Shown piece by piece: positions 52,076 to 62,048 of a DNA stretch of 64,000 nt. Source of the stretch: Lachnospiraceae bacterium (GTDB taxonomy: Bacteria; Bacillota; Clostridia; Lachnospirales; Lachnospiraceae). The stretch is from the NCBI GenBank assembly GCA_017500935.1, contig JAFVXW010000003.1, positions 1 to 64,000 on the forward strand, written 5' to 3'. Position 1 is the first letter of the stretch. Each line of letters begins with the position of its first letter. The notes under the pieces were generated by a model that ran no database searches, had not been told where the DNA came from, and was given only the letters and a program-made list of their open reading frames with translations. The position numbers and the translations under genes were made by a program.

Positions 52076-53845
52076 TCATTTACTAAATTTCATATGCATC
52101 ATTTCATTACCACCTATGTTAAATATATTGATTATCAATTCAGAATAATAACTTGATCCTTTTATTCTTTCGTAAACAAGATCCCTTTGACTTTTGTCAA
52201 CCCCCTTCATTGCCTCATAATACTTTTCATCATCTCCCTGAATACCTGCATTTCTGTTTGGTAAAATAATTTGCTTAAAAAAGCTTGTCTGAGCCATGAA
52301 ATCGTCATGAGTATCTCTATTCCATTCACCATCATTTAAAAATTTCTTACTGCCCTCTTTTTCTTTTTTGATCGCTGCGCGCATTTTTTTAAATCTTTGC
52401 TTTGTATACTCAATATATTTCGGCTCAATCAGATCTTTTATTGCATATTCTATCTCATCATCTGTAATCCTCAAAATATTTTGTGCCAATTTGGCATCCA
52501 TATGCGCAATAACAAGATTGTCTTTTGAATCAACAACCATCTTTTGATAATTCACATAATTCTTGCGCTTTTTAATTTCTGCTTCTAAATCCACACCAGT
52601 GGAAAACGCGTTATCATTATCAATTCCATGTACATGTGCATACTGTTCATTTTCATTGGTTTCAAGAAAAAAATTACCAGCATGCCGGTCTCCCTGTCCG
52701 CATAAATAATCCAATACCTGTATAGAAGACAACTCTTTTTGCAGCGTCGGAGAAAACTTTTCAAAAACATCATCTTCTTTTTTATTTACATCTCTTTCTG
52801 CTTTTATTTGCGGCCTTAATTGATTAATTACCTGACCTGCCTTTATTCCTTTTGCTTTTGTCATCAGATTACCGCGTATTGTCTCTCCGCTTGTTTTATC
52901 TTTTACACGAACGGTCTTAGACTGTTCAATCACATCTCCAATTCCAAGGAGGTTAGCAATTCTGCTCATAGCCACATTTCGATTACTCATATTGATTTTT
53001 TCATCATTTTCTGTTCCGTACACCTGCATACCTTCTTCAATTGTATTTATGGAAGAAAATGAATTCAAACCAAAAGCACTCATGCTTTTACTATTTTTTA
53101 AAATATCTTCTTTGGTAAACATTCCGGATTTCAAAATACGTCCTGCATTATCTCCGGTTTTCACCCCTTGTCCAAATTTTTCAGCCGCATAAAAGTTTTC
53201 TTCTTCAACCACACCTGCACGGGCATAATCCAAAACCTGTCCCCATGTCTGTCCTGACAAAGCAGACAGCTCCTCTTCACCGGCATCAAAAGCCAAATAT
53301 TGCAGATGAACACGATCAGCTTCAATCAAATTCTTAATCATTGCCACCTGTTCTTTACGACTTTTACCGGTTGCTGATGTTCCGCCCTTTTTCTTTAAAT
53401 ACACATTGCAGGCATCATCCAATTTCTGATACTTGATCACAACATCTCTTAAAATTTCCCTATTCGCAGGTCCATATTCTGAGAAACCTCTGTTCATAGA
53501 TTCCAAAATCTGAGAAAGCATATTCTTAACCTTTTTATACTCAGAAGAATCAAATACAAAATGACTTCGTTTTTGTCCTTCATATTTTTTAGATGACTTT
53601 AATCCTTCCAGAGCACCGGTTAACAGCCAGTCTGTACCTAAGGTTTTTCCTTTATCAAGATTTTGAGGTACTGTACCGCTTTCTAAAGCCTCATCCACCT
53701 TTTCACTGTTCTGCATCTGAGCCAATACAGTTTTATAAGCAGCTGCCTGATCAGGAGACGCTGCTTCCATGTTCATACCACCCGTCTGATTACCTGCCTT
53801 ATAGCGAAATGCTGTTCTTCCTGCACTTTTCTTTAATCCACTCAT
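52076..53845 (-). CDS. Putative kinase effector of the contractile injection system
   Basis: This 589-aa protein is not recognised as a known family, but residues 385-391 read GDRHAGN and 407-414 read GIDNDNAF. These match the catalytic and metal-binding loops of PI3/PI4-kinase-like enzymes (including bacterial effectors of that fold). NRNVAMSRIANLLG near 288-301 may be the N-lobe helix. The first 180 residues are polar, Lys-rich and helical (MSGLKKSAGRTAFRYKAGN at the start), suitable for a loading leader. The gene is visibly more AT-rich than its neighbours. It follows the AAA+ ATPase gene by four bases, with SD AAGGAGTGAGCGT. Cargo status is an inference from position and kinase-like motifs. 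Confidence 0.7.
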   Translation of the reverse strand: MSGLKKSAGRTAFRYKAGNQTGGMNMEAASPDQAAAYKTVLAQMQNSEKVDEALESGTVPQNLDKGKTLGTDWLLTGALEGLKSSKKYEGQKRSHFVFDSSEYKKVKNMLSQILESMNRGFSEYGPANREILRDVVIKYQKLDDACNVYLKKKGGTSATGKSRKEQVAMIKNLIEADRVHLQYLAFDAGEEELSALSGQTWGQVLDYARAGVVEEENFYAAEKFGQGVKTGDNAGRILKSGMFTKEDILKNSKSMSAFGLNSFSSINTIEEGMQVYGTENDEKINMSNRNVAMSRIANLLGIGDVIEQSKTVRVKDKTSGETIRGNLMTKAKGIKAGQVINQLRPQIKAERDVNKKEDDVFEKFSPTLQKELSSIQVLDYLCGQGDRHAGNFFLETNENEQYAHVHGIDNDNAFSTGVDLEAEIKKRKNYVNYQKMVVDSKDNLVIAHMDAKLAQNILRITDDEIEYAIKDLIEPKYIEYTKQRFKKMRAAIKKEKEGSKKFLNDGEWNRDTHDDFMAQTSFFKQIILPNRNAGIQGDDEKYYEAMKGVDKSQRDLVYERIKGSSYYSELIINIFNIGGNEMMHMKFSK

Positions 53846-53849
53846 ACGC

Positions 53850-55916
53850 TCACTCCTTCATAATCGGTGCATATTGTCCAAAATCGCTGAGTATCATGGG
53901 TTTACCCATCTTCATCTTTTCGTTTCTAAGACTTACCAGAACCTGCTTCATACCCACTGGACAGTTATCCCTCGCTGCCATAAACACCGCGTTCAGCACC
54001 ACATTTTTGATACTGCCGCCTGATAGTTCAAAATTCTTTGCCAGATAGGCAAAATCCAGAAAATCAACCGGAACCTGCTCTGTAAAGCAGCTTTTCCAGA
54101 TTTCTTCCCTTGTTGCCGCATCCGGCATGGGAAATTCCACCAGATAACGCATTCTTCTTAAAAATGCCTCATCAATGTTCTTTTTATAGTTGGAGGCCAG
54201 GATCACAATACCGTCATACTGTTCGATTCTCTGTAAAATATAGGAAACCTCAGTATTGGCATAACGATCCTTTGCTTCATTTACTTCACTTCTTTTTCCG
54301 AAAATGGAATCTGCTTCATCAAAAAACAATATGGTATTGCTCTTTTGCGCCAGATTAAACACCACTTCCAGCTTCTTTTCGGTTTCACCGATATATTTGT
54401 CCACTACCTGGGAAAGATCGATCTTATAAACAGGCAGATTGATCAGTCCGGAGATAATGTCAACCGCCATAGTCTTTCCGGTACCGGGAGGTCCGATAAA
54501 GAGTGCCGATACATTTTTTCCGTAAGCATATTTCCTTTCCATGCCCCAGTCATCAAAAACTGTCTGGCGGTGATTGACCTGCGCACAGATTTCTGCAAGA
54601 AGGTCTTTCTGCGGCTGCGGAAGCTTTAAGTCTTCCAGTCCCATTTTGGTCATATTCCGCTGGATCTGTCCGGCTACGGGAGAAGGAAGAACTTCCTCAC
54701 AGATCTGCGCAAGAAATTTGGCACCTTCTGCGCCTTTTTCACGGTTTGGACTCATGTAAATACGGTGTGCTGCCTTTTGGATCTCGCCGGGATTTAAGCG
54801 GTATTTCTGCGCCGCCATACGGGTATCGATATGTTCCATGCCGTAGAAATTACTGTAACCGTCCCATATCTTTTTACGGTCCGGTCTGGTGACCGGCGGC
54901 AGCAAAATCCTGTTCATATAATACTCTGTCCTGTCGATCAGATGAAGTTTATTGTCAGTCGTCACACATACCGGATGGGGCTGGCTTTGCATCTCGTCAA
55001 TCACTTGCAGTAAGATTTCCACAAGGGTATCATCCTGCTCAATCTCCTCTGTGCCCCAAATACAAATGCCGGCATCGTAAAACAGCATTTCCCGCTTGAT
55101 CTTGTGAATAAAATATGCAAAAACTTTCTGCTGGATCATTTCATCCTTATCACCGCGGCATGCCTGCAGAAGCTTCTTAAAATGCAGAAACAACATATTC
55201 TGCTGACATTCATCACAGGCATATTTTAACAGATATTTTCTTCCTGCATTGATCTCGCCTGCAATCTGGGTCACACAATCCGGTTTTTGAATGGATGCCA
55301 AGATCAGCTTTGCGCTGTCCTCTCCAATATATAAAGAAACAGGTTCTTCTCCGGCAAAATACACGGAAATCATACTTTTCATTTCTTTATCCGGCTCATC
55401 TTCCATACACAGCCATGCCAGAAGACGTTTGTCGGCAACCAGAGGTTTTCGGAAGAAAAAGCCTTCTTCCTTGCGATATTCCAATATCTTTGCAAGTCCT
55501 GTATAGGTTTCAAGCAGATAAGGATACTCGGTTTCCAGAGAAAGAGGCTGTTCCAATACTCTGATCACATCTTCCAGCGTAAAATAGGGGGATGTGTGAA
55601 ACAGCTTTGATACCAGGGTCCCAATCTCCGGAAAATATACCTGTGCTATGACAAATTCCAATGCACGCATTCCAAGCGGAGTCAGATTTGCTCTGTTTAT
55701 CATCTGAAAAAAACGCGGAATTTCTCTTTCACCATTATGTAAATAATCAACAAGCTCTTTATCTGCCTGTAAAAGAAGCTGTTTCTGATTTTCTTCCGAC
55801 ATACATTCGCCAAGGAGTGTATCCATCTTTTGGGCAGTCTGATCTTCTCCTATCTTTTTACAGTATACAGAAAGATTTATAAGTGCTTTTCTCGCAAGAA
55901 GTTCCAGTATTGTCAT
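53850..55916 (-). CDS. AAA+ ATPase of the contractile injection system (Afp15-like)
   Basis: This 688-aa protein has an N-terminal half of about 430 residues without a recognised motif, then an AAA+ domain: Walker A GPPGTGKT (475-482), Walker B ILFFDEAD (529-536), sensor-1 Asn in ILASNYKKNIDEAF and the Arg finger pair FLRRMR (586-590). The small alpha domain follows. Contractile phages and R-type tailocins lack such an ATPase, but eCIS loci carry one (Afp15 in antifeeding prophage), where it is linked to assembly or cargo loading. SD AAGGAAATTAGTTGT precedes ATG 55916. It sits between the tail protein and the cargo candidate. Confidence 0.9.
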   Translation of the reverse strand: MTILELLARKALINLSVYCKKIGEDQTAQKMDTLLGECMSEENQKQLLLQADKELVDYLHNGEREIPRFFQMINRANLTPLGMRALEFVIAQVYFPEIGTLVSKLFHTSPYFTLEDVIRVLEQPLSLETEYPYLLETYTGLAKILEYRKEEGFFFRKPLVADKRLLAWLCMEDEPDKEMKSMISVYFAGEEPVSLYIGEDSAKLILASIQKPDCVTQIAGEINAGRKYLLKYACDECQQNMLFLHFKKLLQACRGDKDEMIQQKVFAYFIHKIKREMLFYDAGICIWGTEEIEQDDTLVEILLQVIDEMQSQPHPVCVTTDNKLHLIDRTEYYMNRILLPPVTRPDRKKIWDGYSNFYGMEHIDTRMAAQKYRLNPGEIQKAAHRIYMSPNREKGAEGAKFLAQICEEVLPSPVAGQIQRNMTKMGLEDLKLPQPQKDLLAEICAQVNHRQTVFDDWGMERKYAYGKNVSALFIGPPGTGKTMAVDIISGLINLPVYKIDLSQVVDKYIGETEKKLEVVFNLAQKSNTILFFDEADSIFGKRSEVNEAKDRYANTEVSYILQRIEQYDGIVILASNYKKNIDEAFLRRMRYLVEFPMPDAATREEIWKSCFTEQVPVDFLDFAYLAKNFELSGGSIKNVVLNAVFMAARDNCPVGMKQVLVSLRNEKMKMGKPMILSDFGQYAPIMKE

Positions 55917-55929
55917 ACAACTAATTTCC

Positions 55930-57033
55930 TTATCTCAGCACCAGATTTCCATACAGTCTCACCTGATCTGTCTGCATACCGGCAGGACTTGCCAGACGGC
56001 TGTTTTTTCCCAGATAGCAATGGGTATCCAGATGACTGTTTTTACGAATAGGGATCATCCTGAGCTTTGTACCGATGGGAAGCACCTGAGCTGCAGCTTT
56101 CTGCATACGGAGTGTTTCTTCCCTGTCAGGCAGTTTTCCCTGTTCCTCATCCAAAAAGATACTGACTGTATCTTCTTTTCCATACAGCTTTCTGTAAGTG
56201 GTCAGAAGCTGCGGATTCTTTTCTATATATTCAAACCATTTATAATATTCCAAAACATCTGCATCACGATCATAAAGAAGCTTCATCAAAAGCTTTAATA
56301 CAGAGCAGGTGCCTTTTGCAGACTGCAGTTCATTTACACAAGCGATCAGGCGGCGAAGCGTATCCTCTCCCCCATGCAGCAGCGCCTCTGTGATCCAGAC
56401 TTTGTGCAGACCTGCCCATTCAGCCAGTGCGATCAGATCCTCGCCATGGGCTTTTTCATAATCAAGCCTGTCCGGAAGTGTATCCACTTCTTTTTCCAGA
56501 TTCAGATACAGCGTCTGAAAGACAGAAATATAACGTTCAAAAAAATCATTGCCCTGACGGTATACTTCCGGGAAATATTCCAGAAAGGTGTTTTTGGGAA
56601 ACTCCATTTTTGCACCGGAAAACGAAAATTGTGCGTCTGTTTGTCCCTGCACTTTGATCAGCAGATAAAAATATCTTCCGCAAAGGTTTGTCAGCAGAAT
56701 ATCATTTGTATTGACCTTTTCAATACAGACAAGAGTACGGATCAGTTCTTCTTTTTCTTCAAAGCTCATTTCCGGGTTGTTTAATACCGCTGTATACTCT
56801 TCATCTGATGCTGCAGCAAGAACGGTCACTCTGCATGCAGAAGAATCCAGTTCCAGATGAAGGGACTGCCAGCTTTCCTGCTCCTGTCGGGAATCAAAAA
56901 CAGGCGCAATGTAGTAAGAGATCTGACTGCCCTTTCCGGTCAGTATATCCCCTTCTTTCAGACACATATTCCGATATTGTCCCTCTACCAGTCTTGCACC
57001 CACGAAATTTACATATTTCGGTTTCTGTTTCAT
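55930..57033 (-). CDS. Tail protein with P2 gpI-like domain
   Basis: This 367-aa protein has a first half with beta strands and a middle region FLEYFPEVYRQGNDFFERYISVFQTLYLNLEKEVDTLPDRLD. This is the P2 gpI-like pattern (YLPEIYR and helix) of baseplate wedge proteins. GGEDTLRRLIACVNELQSAKGTCSVLKLL is also typical. It is predicted to bind the baseplate-J protein encoded upstream, in the way of phage gpI. The SD GAGAGGATTGCC precedes ATG 57033. A strong hairpin sits in the short gap before it. Confidence 0.82.
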   Translation of the reverse strand: MKQKPKYVNFVGARLVEGQYRNMCLKEGDILTGKGSQISYYIAPVFDSRQEQESWQSLHLELDSSACRVTVLAAASDEEYTAVLNNPEMSFEEKEELIRTLVCIEKVNTNDILLTNLCGRYFYLLIKVQGQTDAQFSFSGAKMEFPKNTFLEYFPEVYRQGNDFFERYISVFQTLYLNLEKEVDTLPDRLDYEKAHGEDLIALAEWAGLHKVWITEALLHGGEDTLRRLIACVNELQSAKGTCSVLKLLMKLLYDRDADVLEYYKWFEYIEKNPQLLTTYRKLYGKEDTVSIFLDEEQGKLPDREETLRMQKAAAQVLPIGTKLRMIPIRKNSHLDTHCYLGKNSRLASPAGMQTDQVRLYGNLVLR

Positions 57034-57056
57034 GGCAATCCTCTCAATCCGTCACA

Positions 57057-57076
57057 GATACGGCCTGAGCCGTATC
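57057..57076 (-). other. Perfect 8-base hairpin between baseplate and tail genes
   Basis: GATACGGC pairs with GCCGTATC around a CTGA/TCAG loop, starting just after the upstream stop codon. It lacks a T run, so it is not a normal terminator. It could slow RNA decay or set unequal protein levels across the operon. Confidence 0.5.
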
Positions 57077-57077
57077 A

Positions 57078-59162
57078 TTACTTATACTCAAATATAATGT
57101 CACCGACATACGGCAGGCAATCACCGTTTAAAATGATGTCGCCTCTGTCATTTTTGTGTCCCATGGTTCCGCCCACGGAAATATGCAGTTCTTCCACGCG
57201 GTTTACACATTCCAGTGATTCGAGCTTCATAAACAGATCCGCGTAAGAAATCACCGCGCCAAAACAGCATTCTTTTTCCATTCCTGAAATATAATCTTTG
57301 ATCAGTTCAATGATTTTAGCCGCAGCAGGCTGTCTGCTGCCGTTTATCTGCAGACGGCCGCTTGCATGTATCGCAGCATAAGAAGGAGCCGTTACTCTGA
57401 TTTTGGTATTGAGCATACGGTAAGGCTCTAGCCATTTTATCACAGCCTCTTCATATGCGGAATCAAGAACAAAAGTACGTTCCTGAGTATCCGGACACAC
57501 CACAGCCCAGATTTCATAGGGTCTGTAAGTCAGGCCGTGATCCCTGCTGTAAAGTGCAGCCGGAATCACTTTCGTTCCTCTGATCTTTAATCCGGGAATC
57601 TGTTTTATCTTTTCTTCATAATCTGTCGAAGAAACCACCCTGTTCTGGGTCTGTATCATATCTTCCAGACGCTTCTGCATCTCTTCGACACTTTCTTTCC
57701 GGCACCCGCCCCGTGCAGATGTGATATTGGTTACCTGCAGATTCTGATATGCCGCATCCTTAATGGTATTGATCTCTCCGGCAAGCACATTTCCCTGCTC
57801 AAAGGCTGATACGGAAAGTCTGCTGATCAGCACAGGATGTCCTTCTTTGGGAACAAGTCCGCAGATACCGTCTCCAAATCTGACAGACTGTGTCTGTTCA
57901 TTCCACGTAAATACACAGTCTCTGCTTCCTGCACCATCCAGTTCATCCTGATACTGCCAGATCCGGTATGAAAGACCATTGTCTGTCCTGTTTACTGTGA
58001 TCAGCTCGATATCACAGATATTTTCCGCAAATACCGGATACTCCTGAAAACAGCAGCCGTCAGTTGTGCCAATCTGCAAAAGGGAAAGCACTTCATTTTT
58101 GACAAGAAACAGATCAAGGTACACCTTTAAACTGCATATCTCTTCCGCAAGCTTTATCTGTCCTTCTTTCAGATCAATGCAGATCTGTTCGTTATTTTCT
58201 TCCCCAAAATCAAGAAGCATCCTGCATTCCGATCCATTCTCAAAAAACAGTCCTGCGGCAGCAGATTCCTGTTCTGAGACATATTCAGGAATTTGATAGA
58301 TCATTTGTCCATCAGTAAGGGGAATACGGATTCTGCGGCAGATTTCTTCCTTTTGGGAAACCTTCGCAGGATTTAAAAAGATTCCTCCGATTTTGGGAGC
58401 ACAGGTATAGAAATTCTGTGCCGCTTCCATTTTTAACAAATATCCCGGGATATCCGCATTTTCATCCCGGCACATAAATCCGTCAATATTTATGGTGATA
58501 CATCCGCTTTTTAACAGGCTGACTGACTGATCAGACAGAATCTGCGCCTCCTGCCATGCATTACCGTCATAGTATGAAACACGCAATACAGAAAGGTTTA
58601 TCTGACGATCTGTCCGCTCATATTCTTCTTTTACCTGTACAAACAATGTTGTCTGTCCGGAAAGAGGTTTTTCAAAGGCTAAAAACAGTTCCTGATTTTT
58701 ATTGGCATTTTTATCAAAAGCGGTGATATATCCTCCTTCTTTTCCCGCAAAAGCTGTCAGTTCCTCTATCCTGCCGTTTTGTCCGGTATATACCCCCAAC
58801 AGTTGATTCTCTGCTACAGAGGTCTCTTCCAGCGTGGTAAAACATCTGTTGTCCGCATAAATGGGCAAACCTTTGGGAAGGTAGGTGTCCGGGCCCTTAA
58901 AGCTGAGCCAACAGCCTGCAGGACTGCTTTTTTGGGCTTCAATCCCAAGAAGCTTCATATATTTTTTTACATGTATATCACCGGAAGCATTGATATAGTA
59001 ATTGAGCATATCTGTCAGCCACGCATAAATTTCCAGAGTGGTGATTCCGGGATCATGCAGATTAAAATCTGTCCATTCCCCGGTCAGCTGCGGAATTTTA
59101 TGAATGGCATTCTGCAAAAGCTGCTCATATGTAATATCATCCAGATTTGGGATCTGTAACAT
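57078..59162 (-). CDS. Baseplate J-type wedge protein 2
   Basis: This 694-aa protein starts MLQIPNLDDITYEQLLQNAI and has the typical stretch DFNLHDPGITTLEIYAWLTDMLNYYINASGDI, found in baseplate-J proteins of tailocins and eCIS. The conserved C-terminal core TSARGGCRKESVEEMQKRLEDMI, then RVVSSTDYEEKIKQIPGL, is the J/gp6 pattern. The second of two large J-type proteins, it likely corresponds to Afp12 of the antifeeding prophage. SD GGAGGAAGGAT precedes ATG 59162. It is 12 bases after the first J-type gene. Confidence 0.85.
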   Translation of the reverse strand: MLQIPNLDDITYEQLLQNAIHKIPQLTGEWTDFNLHDPGITTLEIYAWLTDMLNYYINASGDIHVKKYMKLLGIEAQKSSPAGCWLSFKGPDTYLPKGLPIYADNRCFTTLEETSVAENQLLGVYTGQNGRIEELTAFAGKEGGYITAFDKNANKNQELFLAFEKPLSGQTTLFVQVKEEYERTDRQINLSVLRVSYYDGNAWQEAQILSDQSVSLLKSGCITINIDGFMCRDENADIPGYLLKMEAAQNFYTCAPKIGGIFLNPAKVSQKEEICRRIRIPLTDGQMIYQIPEYVSEQESAAAGLFFENGSECRMLLDFGEENNEQICIDLKEGQIKLAEEICSLKVYLDLFLVKNEVLSLLQIGTTDGCCFQEYPVFAENICDIELITVNRTDNGLSYRIWQYQDELDGAGSRDCVFTWNEQTQSVRFGDGICGLVPKEGHPVLISRLSVSAFEQGNVLAGEINTIKDAAYQNLQVTNITSARGGCRKESVEEMQKRLEDMIQTQNRVVSSTDYEEKIKQIPGLKIRGTKVIPAALYSRDHGLTYRPYEIWAVVCPDTQERTFVLDSAYEEAVIKWLEPYRMLNTKIRVTAPSYAAIHASGRLQINGSRQPAAAKIIELIKDYISGMEKECCFGAVISYADLFMKLESLECVNRVEELHISVGGTMGHKNDRGDIILNGDCLPYVGDIIFEYK

Positions 59163-59174
59163 ATCCTTCCTCCA

Positions 59175-62048
59175 TTAAATAAGATCGATGTGGACAACAT
59201 GCTCCCCGTTAACAGGTATGACAAAGGGATTTTCCGTTATTTCTGAAATATCTTCCAGGATCTTTATTTCCCTGCCGTCCACAGAAGCTGTTACCGCAAG
59301 CTTTGCGATGGAAACATCCTTGAGGTTTTTTCTTAACCATGCTCTGATCTGGGAAACTCTGGGATAACTGCCGATCCTCCAGCCATCCTGTTCAATACCG
59401 CCGGTTACCGGATCCAGAAACTGTTCAATAAGCTGTTTTGCAGAAACAGAAAGTTCATAAGCATTTTCCATACTGTCCTTTTCCAGCCATGCAGTCACAG
59501 AACATGCCGCAAATACAGGCTGTACAAGATTCACTTTTCGCCCCATCACGGTAAAATTACCGGATTCTTCCAGCTTTTTTTGCATGTCTTTTTTGATTTC
59601 ATAAAAAATATGTCCGTCACTGTCTGCTTCATCTGTCATGACTGCCACAGTGATCAGCCCCGGTGCCTTTGCACCTTTCGCATCCACATCCAGACCGCAG
59701 GAAACTTCTCTTACACTGTAGGAAGTCTGTCTTAACAGATGCAGCATATCCTCCTGGGTCACGATACGGTTTCTGCTTTTTAATATTCCTTCAATGAAGC
59801 CTTCGGTAGTATGTTCCGTATAGGCATCACATCCTCCATATGCCGCAAAAGGATTATTTATCTCGCTGACATAACGGTTAGCATCCAGAACTGTCAGAAT
59901 GCTGCCTTTTTCCACATTTGCTGCATCACCGGTATAGGTTCTGTAACTGACACGGATCGGCGCTTCTTCGTCATCCAGACGGATATCTGAAAATGCAAAG
60001 GCAGAAAAAGTAACGGTCCCTCCAGCCAGATCTTCCTGATAAACTCTGCCTGGTTCATAGCTGCGTGCCGCACGTTTCCATTCCACCCATTCGGAATTTT
60101 CACCATTTTTTTCAAGCACGAATACGCTCATCCGGGTCAGATTCTCTGCTCCAAGTTTTATGGAAAGCTCCTCTGTGGGATCATCCACGTAAAAATACTC
60201 TGTCTGACTGCTTTGATTTTCCACCTTGGCGATATTGGGATAGATTCCTTCGATCACAGGCAGTCTGTATGGAGAATGGTCTTTTTCATAACTGGTCATG
60301 CGAAGTACATAACCTTCCCTGCCAAACAGTTGTTTTGGTGTCATGTCAGAACCGATCAGAAAACGGATCACACCGCTGTGCAAAAGCCCGTCAGTTCCAT
60401 CCATAACACGGATGGGTTTGAACCCATCTTTTGTACCGTATTCCACTGTAAAATCAAAAGACCGTGCACTCAGATTTTTCACATCAAAATATAAGGAAAA
60501 GGGCAGTCCGCTGACGGAATTATCAAAATACAGATACATGCTTCTGTTGTGTTCCAGATCAGACCAGAACAGGTCTGTATCCAGTCCCTTCTCCAGCCGG
60601 TCGGTCAGATTGCGTGTGATACCATTGTTGATACCGATCACTTCATCCGGTGCAATACCTTCCTCTTCATAGGCGTAGGAAAAAGTAAGATTTTTCATCA
60701 CGGGACACTGATACACAGCAGGAATCCTGTAAATATTTTCGGCATGTATCAGGCGGATGCGGATCCTGGATTCCTCTTCATCAGCTTCTGCCATATCATG
60801 AGGACAGACAAACTCCAGATTAACAGCTCCTTTTTTTACGCCGTTCATCAATTGCTCATATGTGCTGCCGGTAAAAAGCTTTTTCCATCCGGTAACACTT
60901 CTGTATTCCCAGGAAATCCTGTCGGCAAATACATTGGCAGGTCTGGAAATCGCAGACTCCGGCTGTTTTTTCATAATGGCGCGATATTCCACCTCAGTTT
61001 CCGGGTTTTCCAGAACTGTTTCATAAATCTGGTAATCCAGATCAAAATGCATGGTAACCTTAGCGCCTTTTTTGGACAAAACCTCTCTGGATTCCATCTC
61101 ACATTCGCTCATCAGTGCCAGCGGCATACCAAAAGGAATGATTTCCTGAGCAAAAATATCCACGCCTTCCACCCGGACATGATCCGGAGAAATATCACTG
61201 CCGTTCATCCTAAATCCAAGTCCTGAAACAGTTATCTGCGGAATCTCCTGTGTGGAACGAAGAATGAGATAACAGCCTTCTTTTTCTTCAAAGAACGCTT
61301 TCTGTATTACGTAATCTGCTTTTTGGATCATCAGACCGCCTTTGGAAAGACTCACACTGTCAACAGGGACTTCCCTGATACCTTCTCTCTCTTCTCCACA
61401 GGGCTCAGCCAGAAAAAAACGAACTTGATCGGATGCAAGAAGTTTCAGCGCATCCGCTTCCATTTCCTGACTGGGGGCAGATATTGAAAGTTCTAATTTT
61501 ATATCTTTATCACCTTCAAACAGTTCGGGAAGGCGAATCAAAACTTTATGATAAGCTTCGTTTTTACCTTCTGTGGAAAATGCAGTGAATGTTATTTTTT
61601 CCAGTCGTTCCTGGGCTGCGCTTTCTGCCAGCGAAACAATCTTATCATCATATCTGTCAGTTACAAGAACCGCTGTAAGTCCTGCATCAGCCAGACAAAT
61701 GTCATGAACCGTCTCAAAAATTATTTCCTGTTCACCGTTTTCTGCCATAAGCTGTGTTCCTGCCGGAACTGCCATCAGATCTTCATTTCCCGCAACAGGT
61801 GTAAACTGTACGAATCCTTTTGCGGTACTGACCGGTTCACTTACAAGCTTATCAAAACGGTTTAAATACTGTATTTTATGTTTGTGCAATGCTTTATCAA
61901 GTCTTTGTCTGCTGTCGGCAAACATATCCGCAATAAGCATTGCCAGAGCCGATCCGGCATCAGGATTGTTCTTGTCAAATTTCCATTCCGGTGTGTAGGA
62001 TGCGGCCAATTTCTCAAGCTGTGTCAGAATATTCTTTTCTTTCATCAT
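59175..62048 (-). CDS. Baseplate J-type wedge protein 1
   Basis: This 957-aa protein has the N-terminal pattern YTPEWKFDKNNPDAGSALAMLIADMFADSRQRLDKALHK seen in large baseplate proteins of eCIS and related particles. The C-terminal J-type core is in EHTTEGFIEGILKSRNRIVTQEDMLHLLRQTSYSVREV and RVSQIRAWLRKNLKDVSIAKL. Its length fits Afp11-like proteins. It starts at ATG 62048, overlapping the gp25 gene by four bases, with SD GGAGGCAGGTTGA. No PAAR tip gene lies between gp25 and this gene, unlike the Afp order. Confidence 0.85.
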   Translation of the reverse strand: MMKEKNILTQLEKLAASYTPEWKFDKNNPDAGSALAMLIADMFADSRQRLDKALHKHKIQYLNRFDKLVSEPVSTAKGFVQFTPVAGNEDLMAVPAGTQLMAENGEQEIIFETVHDICLADAGLTAVLVTDRYDDKIVSLAESAAQERLEKITFTAFSTEGKNEAYHKVLIRLPELFEGDKDIKLELSISAPSQEMEADALKLLASDQVRFFLAEPCGEEREGIREVPVDSVSLSKGGLMIQKADYVIQKAFFEEKEGCYLILRSTQEIPQITVSGLGFRMNGSDISPDHVRVEGVDIFAQEIIPFGMPLALMSECEMESREVLSKKGAKVTMHFDLDYQIYETVLENPETEVEYRAIMKKQPESAISRPANVFADRISWEYRSVTGWKKLFTGSTYEQLMNGVKKGAVNLEFVCPHDMAEADEEESRIRIRLIHAENIYRIPAVYQCPVMKNLTFSYAYEEEGIAPDEVIGINNGITRNLTDRLEKGLDTDLFWSDLEHNRSMYLYFDNSVSGLPFSLYFDVKNLSARSFDFTVEYGTKDGFKPIRVMDGTDGLLHSGVIRFLIGSDMTPKQLFGREGYVLRMTSYEKDHSPYRLPVIEGIYPNIAKVENQSSQTEYFYVDDPTEELSIKLGAENLTRMSVFVLEKNGENSEWVEWKRAARSYEPGRVYQEDLAGGTVTFSAFAFSDIRLDDEEAPIRVSYRTYTGDAANVEKGSILTVLDANRYVSEINNPFAAYGGCDAYTEHTTEGFIEGILKSRNRIVTQEDMLHLLRQTSYSVREVSCGLDVDAKGAKAPGLITVAVMTDEADSDGHIFYEIKKDMQKKLEESGNFTVMGRKVNLVQPVFAACSVTAWLEKDSMENAYELSVSAKQLIEQFLDPVTGGIEQDGWRIGSYPRVSQIRAWLRKNLKDVSIAKLAVTASVDGREIKILEDISEITENPFVIPVNGEHVVHIDLI

